Shown here: positions 8,894 through 17,415 of the stretch, in pieces | Numbering within the stretch: position 1 is the stretch's first letter | Layout of the letters: every line of letters starts with the position of its first letter | Source of the DNA: an uncultured Spirochaetaceae bacterium | Lineage (GTDB): Bacteria; Spirochaetota; Spirochaetia; Treponematales; Treponemataceae | DNA length: 49,520 nt | Reading direction: 5' to 3' | NCBI GenBank assembly: GCA_902799665.1 | Contig: CADCBK010000009.1 | Span: 1 to 49,520, forward strand | Made by a program: the position numbers and the translations under genes | The notes under the pieces: model-generated | What the model was told of the DNA's origin: nothing | Database searches by the model: none | The model's input: only the letters and a program-made list of their open reading frames with translations

Positions 8894-10279
8894 TTAGTCG
8901 TTGTTCTTGGCCTTTCCGTCGGCAACGTTTGCCGCGCGGTCTTTGGCGTCCTGCGCGTTGTTGACCATCAGCATCGGCTGGCCAGTCGCGTCAAGGGCGT
9001 CGCGCCACAAGGCTCCCTCGGGGTCAACCACGTTGCGCTTTGAGGTTACTACGCTGATAGGAATGTGAACATACTTGTCGTGAACCAAGCCTACTACCAT
9101 CTTTGTCTTTCCGGCCATGGCGGCGTGAACGGCGTTGTTGCCCAAGCGCTCGCAGTAAATCGAGTCGTTGGCGTTGGCCACGGCCGCGCGGACCTGGTAG
9201 CTGGGGTCGATGTACTTAAGGTTGATGTGAATGTTCTTTTCCTTAAAGTATTCGGTGATTTTGTCGCGCAAGAAAGTTCCGATGTCGGCAAGCTTTGTGT
9301 TGCCCGACGCGTCCTTTTGGTTTGTCTTTGTAAGCAATTCCTGGCCGGCGCCTTCCGCGACTACGATAACGGCGTGGCCGCGCTTGGCCAAGCGGACTTC
9401 CAAGTAGTGCAAGAAGCCGTTGGGTCCGTCAAGGTCAAAGGGAACTTCGGGAATCAAGCAGAAGTTTACTTCGTGGCTGGCGAGGGCGGTTGCCGTGGCG
9501 ATGAAGCCTGACTCGCGGCCCATCAATTTTACCAAGCCGATGCCGTTGATTTGCGAGTGCGCTTCCATGTGGATCGCGGTAACCGCGTCCTTGGCTTTTT
9601 GAACGGCAGTCTCAAAGCCGAACGAGCGGTCGATGAACTGCAAGTCGTTGTCTACGGTTTTGGGAACGCCGATTACGGCGATCTTAAGGCCGCGGCGCTC
9701 GACTTCGTTGGCCACGTCCAAGGCTCCGCGCTGGGTTCCGTCTCCGCCGATGATGAAAATCATGTTTATGTGGCGGGCCACCAAAGTGTCCACGATTTCG
9801 TTTGTGCGCTGTCCGCCGCCGCGGCTGGTTCCCAAGAAGGTGCCGCCGATTTTGTGGATGTCGTCAACGTTGTAGGGGTTAAGCTGAACGGTGTCGTAGC
9901 CGCTTTCCTCAAAGAAGCCCTTGTAGCCAAACTGGAAGCCGTGGATTGAATGCACTCCGTAGCGCTTCCACAAGCAGCGGACGACGGCGCGGATGACGTC
10001 GTTCAATCCGGGGCAAAGGCCGCCGCAAGTGCAGATGCCGGCGTTGACCGTGGCGGGGTCAAAGTAAATCTTTTCGCGAGGGCCGGCCTTTTGCAAAAGG
10101 TTGGCGCTGGACATGTCGTCCGCCTTTTTTGTGTCGAATACGTTGATTGTGTTGCGGACGTAAGAGTCGTCCTTAACGTAGTTGGCCTTGTGGTCGCCGA
10201 ACACGTTTGAAAGTTTGATGGGCGAGTCGAATTTGCAAGTTCCCAATGTCTCTATTGTAAAGTCAAGTTTTTCTGCCAT
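8894..10279 (-). CDS. pfkA: 6-phosphofructokinase, plant-like/clade X type
   Basis: Phosphorylates fructose 6-phosphate in glycolysis. 461 residues. [14 protein letters not shown] at about 81-94, GGDGTQRGA (178-186), GVPKTVDND (204-212), [14 protein letters not shown] and CLIPEVPF identify the long group III enzymes similar to plant ATP-PFK and to spirochaete ~450-residue proteins. The Gly at the third position after GG (GGDG rather than GGDD) predicts ATP use; pyrophosphate-dependent relatives have Asp there. The PKT motif otherwise resembles PPi enzymes, so donor choice should be tested. AAGGAGA lies seven bases before the ATG, and a clear promoter precedes it. Spirochaetes usually also have a second, longer PPi-PFK elsewhere. 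Confidence 0.93.
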   Translation of the reverse strand: MAEKLDFTIETLGTCKFDSPIKLSNVFGDHKANYVKDDSYVRNTINVFDTKKADDMSSANLLQKAGPREKIYFDPATVNAGICTCGGLCPGLNDVIRAVVRCLWKRYGVHSIHGFQFGYKGFFEESGYDTVQLNPYNVDDIHKIGGTFLGTSRGGGQRTNEIVDTLVARHINMIFIIGGDGTQRGALDVANEVERRGLKIAVIGVPKTVDNDLQFIDRSFGFETAVQKAKDAVTAIHMEAHSQINGIGLVKLMGRESGFIATATALASHEVNFCLIPEVPFDLDGPNGFLHYLEVRLAKRGHAVIVVAEGAGQELLTKTNQKDASGNTKLADIGTFLRDKITEYFKEKNIHINLKYIDPSYQVRAAVANANDSIYCERLGNNAVHAAMAGKTKMVVGLVHDKYVHIPISVVTSKRNVVDPEGALWRDALDATGQPMLMVNNAQDAKDRAANVADGKAKNND

Positions 10280-10308
10280 AGAAATCTCCTTTTATGGTCA
10301 ATTGAATA

Positions 10309-10337
10309 ATTATACAGCCAGTCGTTTTTTTTTTCAA
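10309..10337 (-). promoter_or_regulatory. Promoter of pfk
   Basis: Read on the minus strand: TTGAAA (10337-10332), 17-base spacer ending in TG, TATAAT (10314-10309). About 25 bases of leader contain AAGGAGA. Confidence 0.75.
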
Positions 10338-10363
10338 GCGCATTTCCGCTTGAGGCTTGACAC

Positions 10364-10392
10364 TTGAACAAAAAATGTAAAAATGTTATTCT
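10364..10392 (+). promoter_or_regulatory. Promoter of the THUMP methyltransferase gene (leaderless type)
   Basis: TTGAAC (10364-10369), 17-base spacer, TATTCT (10387-10392). Only eight bases separate the -10 from ATG 10401 and no ribosome site is visible, so the transcript should begin at or next to the start codon. Confidence 0.55.
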
Positions 10393-10400
10393 TCCATAAT

Positions 10401-11579
10401 ATGAACACTCTGGTTGCATTGTGCGCGGTGGGCGCCGAAAAAATATTGGGGAACGAGATAAAGCATTTGGGCTACAAGCTTTCGCCCGCTGACGCTGTGA
10501 GAGTTCCAGGCCGCGTCGCTTTTTTTGGAGACGACGACGCCCTTTTTAGGTCCAACCTTTGCCTAAGAACGGCCGACAGGGTTTTTTTGCAGCTGGCGGA
10601 ATTCGACGCGGACAACTTTGACCTTTTGTTCGACGGAATCTATTCAATCCCTTGGCAAAACTATTTTAGAAAAGACACGCGCGTCGTCGTTGACAAAATC
10701 CGCGTTTACAAAAGCCGCCTGGACTCGGAGCATACGATTCAGTCAATGGCGCAAAAAGCAATCTACAAAAAGCTTTGCGACGTTTGGCGGATGAGCTCTA
10801 TGCCCGAAAGCGGCCTTGCGTCAACCGTCCGCGTTTACGTTGACAACGACCGAGTTTTTGTTTTGCTGGACCTTTCGGGGGAACCCTTGCACAAGCGCGG
10901 CTACAGGACTGACGGCGGAATCGCTCCCTTGCGCGAGACAACGGCGGCGGTTCTTTTGCAATACATGCTTTGGCGGCGCAAGACTCCCTTGCACGATCCA
11001 TTTTGCGGAAGCGGAACAATCCCGATAGAAGCCGCGCTTTACGCGATGGACGTCGCGCCAGGACTGGGAAGAAAATTCGCGGTGGAAGAGCTTCCGTTCT
11101 TTGACAAAAAGCGCGGCGACGAAATCCGACGGCAAGAGGCCGCCAAAATCCGGCCCGACGTGGAATTCCACATCGCCGGAAGCGACATAGACCCCGCCGC
11201 CGTGGACCGCGCCAAGCTTAACGCCGAGCATGCTTGCGTAATGGCTGGCCGCGCGCTTCAAATGATTGGAAGCGACCAGCGAATAAAGAGGCCCGATTTT
11301 GTTCAGGCTGACTTTAAGGAATTGGCGGCGCCCTTTCCGCAAGGATTGATTTTGGCCAACCCGCCTTACGGCGAGCGAATCGGCGACGAAGCGCAAGCCG
11401 AAGAGCTTTACCGCGGAATGTCTTGCTTGTCCGCAAACTTTGAAAATTGGCAAATGGGCATCATAACTTCAAACAAGAATTTCCAAAAATGCTTTGGCCG
11501 CTACGCCAACCTCTTGAAGAACATAAAGAGCGGCGCTTTGGACACTTGCTTTTACATGTACACGGAAGGAAAAAAATAA
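10401..11579 (+). CDS. THUMP-domain RlmL/YpsC-type rRNA guanine-N2 methyltransferase
   Basis: Predicted SAM-dependent m2G methyltransferase of 23S rRNA. 392 residues from ATG 10401. The N-terminus MNTLVALCAVGAEKILGNEI is the classic start of this family, followed by a THUMP RNA-binding domain (about 50-150), LHKRGYRTDGGIAPLRE, the SAM motif DPFCGSGTIPIEAA, and the catalytic NPPYGER. It corresponds to the N-terminal half of E. coli RlmL or B. subtilis YpsC, without the second methyltransferase. An in-frame ATG at 10383 is less likely because it lies inside the -10 region. A TetR gene follows after one base. Confidence 0.9.
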   Translation: MNTLVALCAVGAEKILGNEIKHLGYKLSPADAVRVPGRVAFFGDDDALFRSNLCLRTADRVFLQLAEFDADNFDLLFDGIYSIPWQNYFRKDTRVVVDKIRVYKSRLDSEHTIQSMAQKAIYKKLCDVWRMSSMPESGLASTVRVYVDNDRVFVLLDLSGEPLHKRGYRTDGGIAPLRETTAAVLLQYMLWRRKTPLHDPFCGSGTIPIEAALYAMDVAPGLGRKFAVEELPFFDKKRGDEIRRQEAAKIRPDVEFHIAGSDIDPAAVDRAKLNAEHACVMAGRALQMIGSDQRIKRPDFVQADFKELAAPFPQGLILANPPYGERIGDEAQAEELYRGMSCLSANFENWQMGIITSNKNFQKCFGRYANLLKNIKSGALDTCFYMYTEGKK

Positions 11580-11580
11580 A

Positions 11581-12174
11581 ATGGCGATTGTTGTTGAGCA
11601 TGACAAAAGGCGGCGCGAGATTCTAGAAAAAGCGTTGGACGTTTTTGTTGACGAGGGCTACGAGGACGTCACTTTTCAAAAAATCGCGGACCGCTGCGGA
11701 ATCACGCGCACGACCCTTTACATTTACTTTAAGAACAAGCGCGAAATATTTTTGTGGAGCATAAAGCAGCTTACAAGCGGAATCGAAGAAAAGCTAAAGG
11801 CGATAATCGGCGACCAAGAGCTTTCGTGCCAAGACGCATTGCGCAAAATCCTTATGCAAATCGTTGACGAATGCGAAAAGAACAGCCGCCTTTTCACAGT
11901 GCTTCTTTCATACTTGCTTAACTTGCAAAAGACGGGCGGAGACCCCGCCGAGCGCGTTCGCCGCCGCTTGATTCGCTTGCGCCAATTGATAGACACGGTT
12001 ATAATTCGCGGAATAAAAAACGGCGAGTTCAAGAAATTGAACGTCCACACCGCCTACGAAATGTTTTACGGCTTGATTCAGTCGGCCATCTTCCGCCTTT
12101 CTGTTTTGAGCGAAAAGTCCATCGCCTCAATCCGGGATCCGCTCAACCTGGCCGTTGACGGCATTCTTGCGTAA
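11581..12174 (+). CDS. TetR/AcrR-family transcriptional regulator
   Basis: 197 residues. The N-terminal DNA-binding domain reads [20 protein letters not shown] then [19 protein letters not shown], a textbook TetR helix-turn-helix at about residues 12-55. The rest is an all-helical ligand/dimer domain of unknown specificity. It begins one base after the methyltransferase stop, so it is translationally coupled to it rather than divergent from a target, which is unusual for a local repressor. No efflux gene lies nearby; its targets cannot be told from this window. Confidence 0.92.
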   Translation: MAIVVEHDKRRREILEKALDVFVDEGYEDVTFQKIADRCGITRTTLYIYFKNKREIFLWSIKQLTSGIEEKLKAIIGDQELSCQDALRKILMQIVDECEKNSRLFTVLLSYLLNLQKTGGDPAERVRRRLIRLRQLIDTVIIRGIKNGEFKKLNVHTAYEMFYGLIQSAIFRLSVLSEKSIASIRDPLNLAVDGILA

Positions 12175-12195
12175 GAACAATAAAAGCGCTAGAAT
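12167..12195 (+). promoter_or_regulatory. Promoter of the SEC-C/YchJ-like gene (leaderless type)
   Basis: TTGCGT (12167-12172), 17-base spacer, TAGAAT (12190-12195), seven bases, then ATG 12203. It sits across the TetR stop codon. No Shine-Dalgarno sequence precedes the ATG. Confidence 0.6.
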
Positions 12196-12202
12196 AGCCG
12201 CT

Positions 12203-12703
12203 ATGAGTGAAAACAAATTATGTCCCTGCGGTTCGGGAAAGAGCTATGAAGAATGTTGCGAACCGATTATCAAAGGCGCCAAAAAAGCGCCAACAGCCGA
12301 AAGCTTGATGCGCGCGCGCTACACGGCGTACGAAAAACACGAAATCGATTTTATCATCAACACCTGCGAGCAAGGCGACAAGATTGCCGAGATTGACCGA
12401 AAGGCCACCGAAGATTGGAGCAGGAATTCAACTTGGCATGGCCTAAAAGTTCTCCGCGCCGAAAAGGGCGGCGAAAGCGACGAAGAGGGAATTGTCGAAT
12501 TTGAAGCCACATACAGCCAGCATCACACCCGCGACGTTCACCACGAGACCGCCTACTTTAAGAAAGTCAACGGCGATTGGATGTATTCTTACGGAGCGAT
12601 GACTCCGACAACTGTTGTCCGCGAAACTCCAAAGGTTGGCCGCAACGAGCCTTGTCCCTGCGGAAGCGGAAAAAAGTACAAGAACTGCTGCGGAAAGAAC
12701 TAG
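12203..12703 (+). CDS. YchJ-family protein with two SEC-C zinc motifs
   Basis: 166 residues. Starts [19 protein letters not shown] and ends [18 protein letters not shown]: two SEC-C motifs (CxC...CC), the zinc-binding module also found at the C-terminus of SecA. Between them is the NTF2-like YchJ domain with [18 protein letters not shown] and [10 protein letters not shown]. The role is unknown; SEC-C motifs bind zinc and often contact ribosomes or SecB. I chose ATG 12203, not the longer frame opening at 12155, because the SEC-C motif begins right there and a promoter fits. The next gene follows within two bases. Confidence 0.88.
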   Translation: MSENKLCPCGSGKSYEECCEPIIKGAKKAPTAESLMRARYTAYEKHEIDFIINTCEQGDKIAEIDRKATEDWSRNSTWHGLKVLRAEKGGESDEEGIVEFEATYSQHHTRDVHHETAYFKKVNGDWMYSYGAMTPTTVVRETPKVGRNEPCPCGSGKKYKNCCGKN

Positions 12704-12705
12704 CC

Positions 12706-13527
12706 TTGTACTTGTCAGGATTCCACGCGGTAGAAGAGCGCGTGAGGGCGGCCTTGGAAGATTCCGGCGCCGCCTCAAAGATGAAAATCTATTTCTCAAA
12801 GCCGGGCCCCAGGGTTAAGAAAATTTTGGAGCTGGCAAAAGCCGCCAAAATCCCATGCGAGCAAGCCGACAACAAGGCCTTGGACCAAATGGCCGCTTCC
12901 TTGTCCGAGACTGCCCGCGACCACCGCGGCATTATTCTTGAAATGCAAGGCCAGGAAACGCGCGCCTCAAACCTTGTGGACTTTGACGCATGGCTGGAAC
13001 GCTTCAAAGCCCAAGAAGGCGCCGCGTCCTTGGGGACGCTGCCTGAAGCCAGCGCCAAAAGGACCACAGTCGTAATCTTGGATTCAGTGACCGACCCGCA
13101 CAATGTTGGCGCGGTCATAAGAAGCGCCGACCAATTTGGCGCCGCCTTGGTGATCCTTCCAGAAAGGAGAAGCGCGAACGACGTTGAGAACAACGAGATA
13201 ATCGCCCGATCCAGCGCGGGGGCCGCCTCCTGGGTTCCGGTAAGCGTTGTCACAAACTTGGCGCGCGCCGCAAGCCTTTTAAAGGATGCGGGCTTTTGGA
13301 TTTACGGGGCCGACGCAGGCGGCGTCCAAATCCAGGACGGAACCTTTTCAAAAAAATCAGTTCTTGTGATGGGCAGCGAGGGCAATGGAATCGCCCGCCT
13401 GCTTAAAGAAAAATGCGACACAATAGTGTCCATTCCGACTTGCGGCCGCATCGACAGCCTTAACGTTTCGGTGGCGGCCGGCGTCCTTCTCTACGAAATT
13501 TACCGGCAGGAACTTTCTTCTAAATAA
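12706..13527 (+). CDS. rlmB: SpoU/TrmH-family 2'-O-methyltransferase, RlmB-like
   Basis: Predicted 23S rRNA 2'-O-ribose methyltransferase with a SPOUT knot. From the TTG at 12706 it is 273 residues: an N-terminal substrate-binding domain (LSGFHAVEERVRAAL...), then LDSVTDPHNVGAVIRSADQF (motif 1 with catalytic Arg/Asn), VMGSEGNGIARLL (motif 2) and IPTCGRIDSLNVSVAAGVLLYE (motif 3). The reading frame is open much further upstream, but that part overlaps the SEC-C gene in another frame. TTG 12706 lies two bases after that gene's stop and about ten bases after CGGAAAG, giving translational coupling. RlmB versus a paralogue such as TrmH-like YsgA is not fully resolved. Confidence 0.88.
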   Translation: MYLSGFHAVEERVRAALEDSGAASKMKIYFSKPGPRVKKILELAKAAKIPCEQADNKALDQMAASLSETARDHRGIILEMQGQETRASNLVDFDAWLERFKAQEGAASLGTLPEASAKRTTVVILDSVTDPHNVGAVIRSADQFGAALVILPERRSANDVENNEIIARSSAGAASWVPVSVVTNLARAASLLKDAGFWIYGADAGGVQIQDGTFSKKSVLVMGSEGNGIARLLKEKCDTIVSIPTCGRIDSLNVSVAAGVLLYEIYRQELSSK

Positions 13528-13555
13528 TAGGGCTCGTTTTTCCGATAAAAGAGTT

Positions 13556-15988
13556 ATGAAAAACCTTGTTCTCTTTTTAATGCTGGCCTTTGCCGCGGCC
13601 GCCGGAATTTACGCGCAGGATGATTATTACGAGTCAAAGCCCCTTTATTCTTTGCCAAAGATAATTGAGGCGCCAAAAAACGACTTGGGCATTTTGGCAA
13701 AAAAGACCGCTTCGCAAGAAGACGCGAAGCCGCTTCCTGCGATCGCGACGATAAAGCGCGCTCAGCCTGAAGAGACAAAAAACACGCTTTTGGCCACGGA
13801 AGAGGGACTGAAAAAAATAAGCGCCAACGGAAGGCAGACAAGCCTTTGGAAAGAAGGTTCGGTTCAGCAAATTCTTCCTGTTGACAAATCCTTTTATTTC
13901 ATCACGTCCAAGGGAATTCTTTACACAAGCGACTTGCAAAATTTTGAATTGAGGAACAACGGACTTCCGACATACATCATCAAAAAATTCAAGAAGGGAG
14001 AGACCAGCCACGAAACCCACGCGCAGGACTTAAAGGACTTGGCCTTTAATCCCCTCAATCCGTTGGAGATGGTGACGGCCACAAAGGAGCGCGTTTACTT
14101 TACGCGCGACGGCGGCCTTAACTGGACCAACATCGGATCGGCAAGCTTGCGCACAAACGGAATAAAGGCCGTCGCCGTCGCTTCGATGAAAACAGAAAAC
14201 GCCGGGCAGACAGAAACGGTTGTCTTTATGGCGCACTCAATTTTGGGCTTTTGGTTCTACAAACCAGACGCGGCCAAGCCCGACTGGCTTGACGCCAACA
14301 AGGGCCTTGAATGCAGCGACCCCAACAATTCCAGCGACGAAGTCTCGGACATTTTGCCGGTTGTGGCGAAAGACGACGAGGGCAACAAATGGTGCGAAAT
14401 TTTCTTGGCGCAAACCTTCATGCCGCGCATCTACCACTTTGATTTGGACGCTCAAAAAAGCGCCTGCATTTACAAGGGGGAGGAGCCGTGCGACACAATC
14501 GATTCGCTTTGGCAAAACGGGAACACGATTTCCTTCATCGCTCCAGGAAAAGTCGGAAGCTTTGACATGACCGCAAACGCCGCCGGCGACATAAGCGCTT
14601 CCTTAAAGGATTACATCGAGGAATTCACAAAGAGCAAGGAGCTTGTCAACGCGGCTTGGATTCCCGCTGAGAACGCCCGCGGACTAAAAATTTCGGGCGG
14701 CGTTCTTTTGAACGAATTGTGGCTTTTGGACAGCGGAAAAATTCTTTCGCCCTACGCCGCCAAAATCGACGGACAAAAAAGCCTTTACGTTCCGGCCTAC
14801 CAAGCGCATCTTCCCGGCGGCTTTGAAAAATTCAAAAAGCTTATTTTGGACAACAAGCTCAATTCCCTTGTAATCGACATGAAGGACGACTACGGCCTCA
14901 TGCGCTTTGACGCGCAGGATCCGCTTTTGACCCAAAAGGGAGTCGTCAGCAAATACGCGCTTGACTTGGACAAGTTCGTGAAAACCTTTAAGGAAGAGAA
15001 CATTTACCTAATCGCGCGCATCGTAGTCTTTAAGGACAGGAACCTTTCAAACTACAACAACGGCCAGTACGCGGTCTGGGACAAAAAATACAACCGCCAG
15101 TGGCAGGGCATAAGCGGAACAGAAACGCTTGAAGACGGAACGACGCAAACTCGCTACTACGACGAGCATTGGGTCGACCCCTTTTGCCCGGAAGTTTGGG
15201 AATACAACGTGGCGATCGCCAAAGAGCTTATCGCGCGCGGCTTTGACGAAATTCAGTTTGACTACATCCGCTTTCCGACCGACGGCCAGAACCTTTACAA
15301 CGCCAGCTACCGTTGGCAGACCCAAGGCATGGACAAGGAAGGCGCGCTTAGAAGCTTCCTTTCATACGCCCGCGAAAACATCGACGCTCCGATTGGAATC
15401 GACATTTACGGCGCCAACGGCTGGTACCGCAGCGGAACGCGCACAGGCCAGGACGTCGAAACGCTTGCCCAATACGTTGACGTGATTTGCCCGATGTTCT
15501 ACCCAAGCCACTTTGAGCATAAATTCATGAACTACTATCCCAACGAGGAGCGGCCCTACCGCATTTATTATTACGGAACATACCGCAACACTGTCATCGC
15601 CCGCGACCGCGTCGTGGTCCGCCCTTGGGTTCAGGCCTTCTTCCTTAACGTGCCTTATGACAGGCAGTTTTATGACAAGGAGTATGTGCTCAAGGAAGTC
15701 TTTGGCGTTCGCGACAGCGTAGACCGCGGCTACATGTTCTGGAACAATGTGGCCAACTATGTGAAGATTTCGCCCGACCCCGGCGACGCCGAATACACCG
15801 GCCCTTCGCCCGAGGCCAGCGCCAACTTCAGGAAGCCCGCGATCGGCCCCAAAGGCCCGCCGATTTCGTTCTACGCATCGCAAAAACAGGCTTTGCCGGA
15901 GGATAAAAATAATCTCAGCGCGCTAGATTCTGTCTTGCAAAATTCCAAAAGGTATGATAGAATGTTAAAAGAGGAAGGTTCTTTATGA
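13556..15988 (+). CDS. Secreted putative glycoside hydrolase (DUF4015) with N-terminal propeller-like region
   Basis: 810 residues with a Sec signal peptide (cut after GIYAQ). Residues about 90-330 carry sortilin/BNR-like blades (FTRDGGLNWTNIGSASL is a typical Asp-box). The C-terminal part, from LYVPAYQAHLPGGFEKF on, matches the putative glycosyl-hydrolase TIM barrel PF13200: LVIDMKDDYGLM, LIARIVVFKD, WVDPFCPEVWEYN, DEIQFDYIRFPTDG, GIDIYGANGW and VICPMFYPSHF. The Asp/Glu of these strands probably form the active site; substrate unknown. It overlaps the next gene by four bases (ATGA), so the two are coupled. Likely periplasmic or surface-located. Confidence 0.84.
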   Translation: MKNLVLFLMLAFAAAAGIYAQDDYYESKPLYSLPKIIEAPKNDLGILAKKTASQEDAKPLPAIATIKRAQPEETKNTLLATEEGLKKISANGRQTSLWKEGSVQQILPVDKSFYFITSKGILYTSDLQNFELRNNGLPTYIIKKFKKGETSHETHAQDLKDLAFNPLNPLEMVTATKERVYFTRDGGLNWTNIGSASLRTNGIKAVAVASMKTENAGQTETVVFMAHSILGFWFYKPDAAKPDWLDANKGLECSDPNNSSDEVSDILPVVAKDDEGNKWCEIFLAQTFMPRIYHFDLDAQKSACIYKGEEPCDTIDSLWQNGNTISFIAPGKVGSFDMTANAAGDISASLKDYIEEFTKSKELVNAAWIPAENARGLKISGGVLLNELWLLDSGKILSPYAAKIDGQKSLYVPAYQAHLPGGFEKFKKLILDNKLNSLVIDMKDDYGLMRFDAQDPLLTQKGVVSKYALDLDKFVKTFKEENIYLIARIVVFKDRNLSNYNNGQYAVWDKKYNRQWQGISGTETLEDGTTQTRYYDEHWVDPFCPEVWEYNVAIAKELIARGFDEIQFDYIRFPTDGQNLYNASYRWQTQGMDKEGALRSFLSYARENIDAPIGIDIYGANGWYRSGTRTGQDVETLAQYVDVICPMFYPSHFEHKFMNYYPNEERPYRIYYYGTYRNTVIARDRVVVRPWVQAFFLNVPYDRQFYDKEYVLKEVFGVRDSVDRGYMFWNNVANYVKISPDPGDAEYTGPSPEASANFRKPAIGPKGPPISFYASQKQALPEDKNNLSALDSVLQNSKRYDRMLKEEGSL

Positions 15989-17412
15989 AAACTAAAAGTC
16001 TTTTTGTAGCGGCTATTTTCATCTGGGCCGCGCTCTTTCTTGGAACGGCGTACGCTCAGGATTACAGCGAGAATGAAACCATTTTGCTGCGCACGCAGGA
16101 ATTTTACAACAGCGGCAATTACTTAAAAGCAATTGAATCCATCAACCAAGCCATAGACTTAAAAGAAAACCAAAAGGCTTTCCCAGAGAAGGTTCGTCTT
16201 ATGGCCGAAGCTTCGTATTTTGAATATGTCGAAAGCTTGCAAAAGGAGGCTGCCGCCAACGGAGGCCGCGTCAACGCCAAGGCTTTTGACAAATACATTT
16301 TGCAGCTTGAATTGCACCCGCAGGCCGCCAGCCAAAGAATCTTCACAATCGTAGAGACTCTCTTTGAGAACGAGCTTGAGGCTTTGGCCGCCGAGCGCCA
16401 AAAGCACACAAACGGCAAGTCCGGCAAGTGGGACAAGATTAACGACCGCATCGAGTTCCTTGAAAAAAAGCAAAACGAATTGTTCGACGTAGTTTCGGGC
16501 CGCATTCCAGCCGAAAAAATTAAGTTGGAATTGGCCGAAATCGAAATGGCCAAAATGGACCGCGCATTGAAGATCGCGGTTTTGTGCGTCGGCGTTTTGT
16601 TGATTTTTGTCGTGATTGTTTTGATTGTAATCGTTTACAAGAATTACAAGCGCCGCAAGCAGGCCCAAATGCACTTTGAAACTTCGATGGAAGTCATCTC
16701 TTCTATGGGAAAAGATTTCCAAGAAAATCCCGATTTGGCCGCTGCCGCCGCGGAGCAGTCAAAGAGAACTTCTTTGGCGACAAAGACTTTGCTTGGAAAA
16801 GGCGACGGAGACCTTTCAAAGCAAATCATGGAATTCTTCTCTACAGTGGAGAACCGCAAGCTGATGGCCGACTTGCAGAACAAGTGCTTTGCCCTTGGAG
16901 ACAAAATCGACAAGTACACCTTCCGCCAAAGAACAAGCCGCAAGGTTTCGGAATTGGTTCTTAAGCTTTGCAACGAAGCCAAGCTTAACCACGACGTGGC
17001 GCTTGTCTGCTACTGCGCCTCTATGGTTTACGACGCGGGCTTCCTTTCTGTTCCCAAGAGCATCTTGACTGCCAGCGAGCTTACGATGACCGAGCGCCAG
17101 AAGATTCGCGAGCACGTTCACTCTGCCGCCGAATACTTTGACTTTGTTCCCGAGCAGATTCGCCCGGTATTCTTGCAGGCCGCCGAATTCCACCACGAGA
17201 ACATGGATGGAAAGGGTTACTTGGCCGGCTTGAGCGGAACGAACATTCCGTTCATCGCCCGCGTGATCCGCGTTTGCGAAAGCTACATTTCTCTTACAAG
17301 CAAGCGCGCCTACCGCGAGATTATGGACAGCGACTCCGCCGTCAAGGAACTTAAGTCCAAGAGCGGAATCTACGATCCTAAAATCATCGACTTGTTGGAA
17401 AAAGTCATCTAA
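15985..17412 (+). CDS. Membrane-anchored protein with a degenerate HD-GYP domain
   Basis: 475 residues. Signal-like N-terminus cut after TAYAQ, a TPR-like periplasmic helical region with a coiled coil (about 30-190), one membrane helix (about 195-217), then a cytoplasmic HD-GYP-type domain (about 285-470). Landmarks are recognisable (LSVPKSIL, HHENMDGKGYL, IPFIARVIRV, SLTSKRAYRE) but the catalytic HD pair is Tyr349-Asp350, GYP is GYL, and the usual metal Asp before the T..R motif is Glu. The domain is therefore unlikely to hydrolyse c-di-GMP and may bind it or a partner. It sits between the DUF4015 protein and mnmE, three bases before the latter. Confidence 0.8.
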   Translation: MKTKSLFVAAIFIWAALFLGTAYAQDYSENETILLRTQEFYNSGNYLKAIESINQAIDLKENQKAFPEKVRLMAEASYFEYVESLQKEAAANGGRVNAKAFDKYILQLELHPQAASQRIFTIVETLFENELEALAAERQKHTNGKSGKWDKINDRIEFLEKKQNELFDVVSGRIPAEKIKLELAEIEMAKMDRALKIAVLCVGVLLIFVVIVLIVIVYKNYKRRKQAQMHFETSMEVISSMGKDFQENPDLAAAAAEQSKRTSLATKTLLGKGDGDLSKQIMEFFSTVENRKLMADLQNKCFALGDKIDKYTFRQRTSRKVSELVLKLCNEAKLNHDVALVCYCASMVYDAGFLSVPKSILTASELTMTERQKIREHVHSAAEYFDFVPEQIRPVFLQAAEFHHENMDGKGYLAGLSGTNIPFIARVIRVCESYISLTSKRAYREIMDSDSAVKELKSKSGIYDPKIIDLLEKVI

Positions 17413-17415
17413 GCT

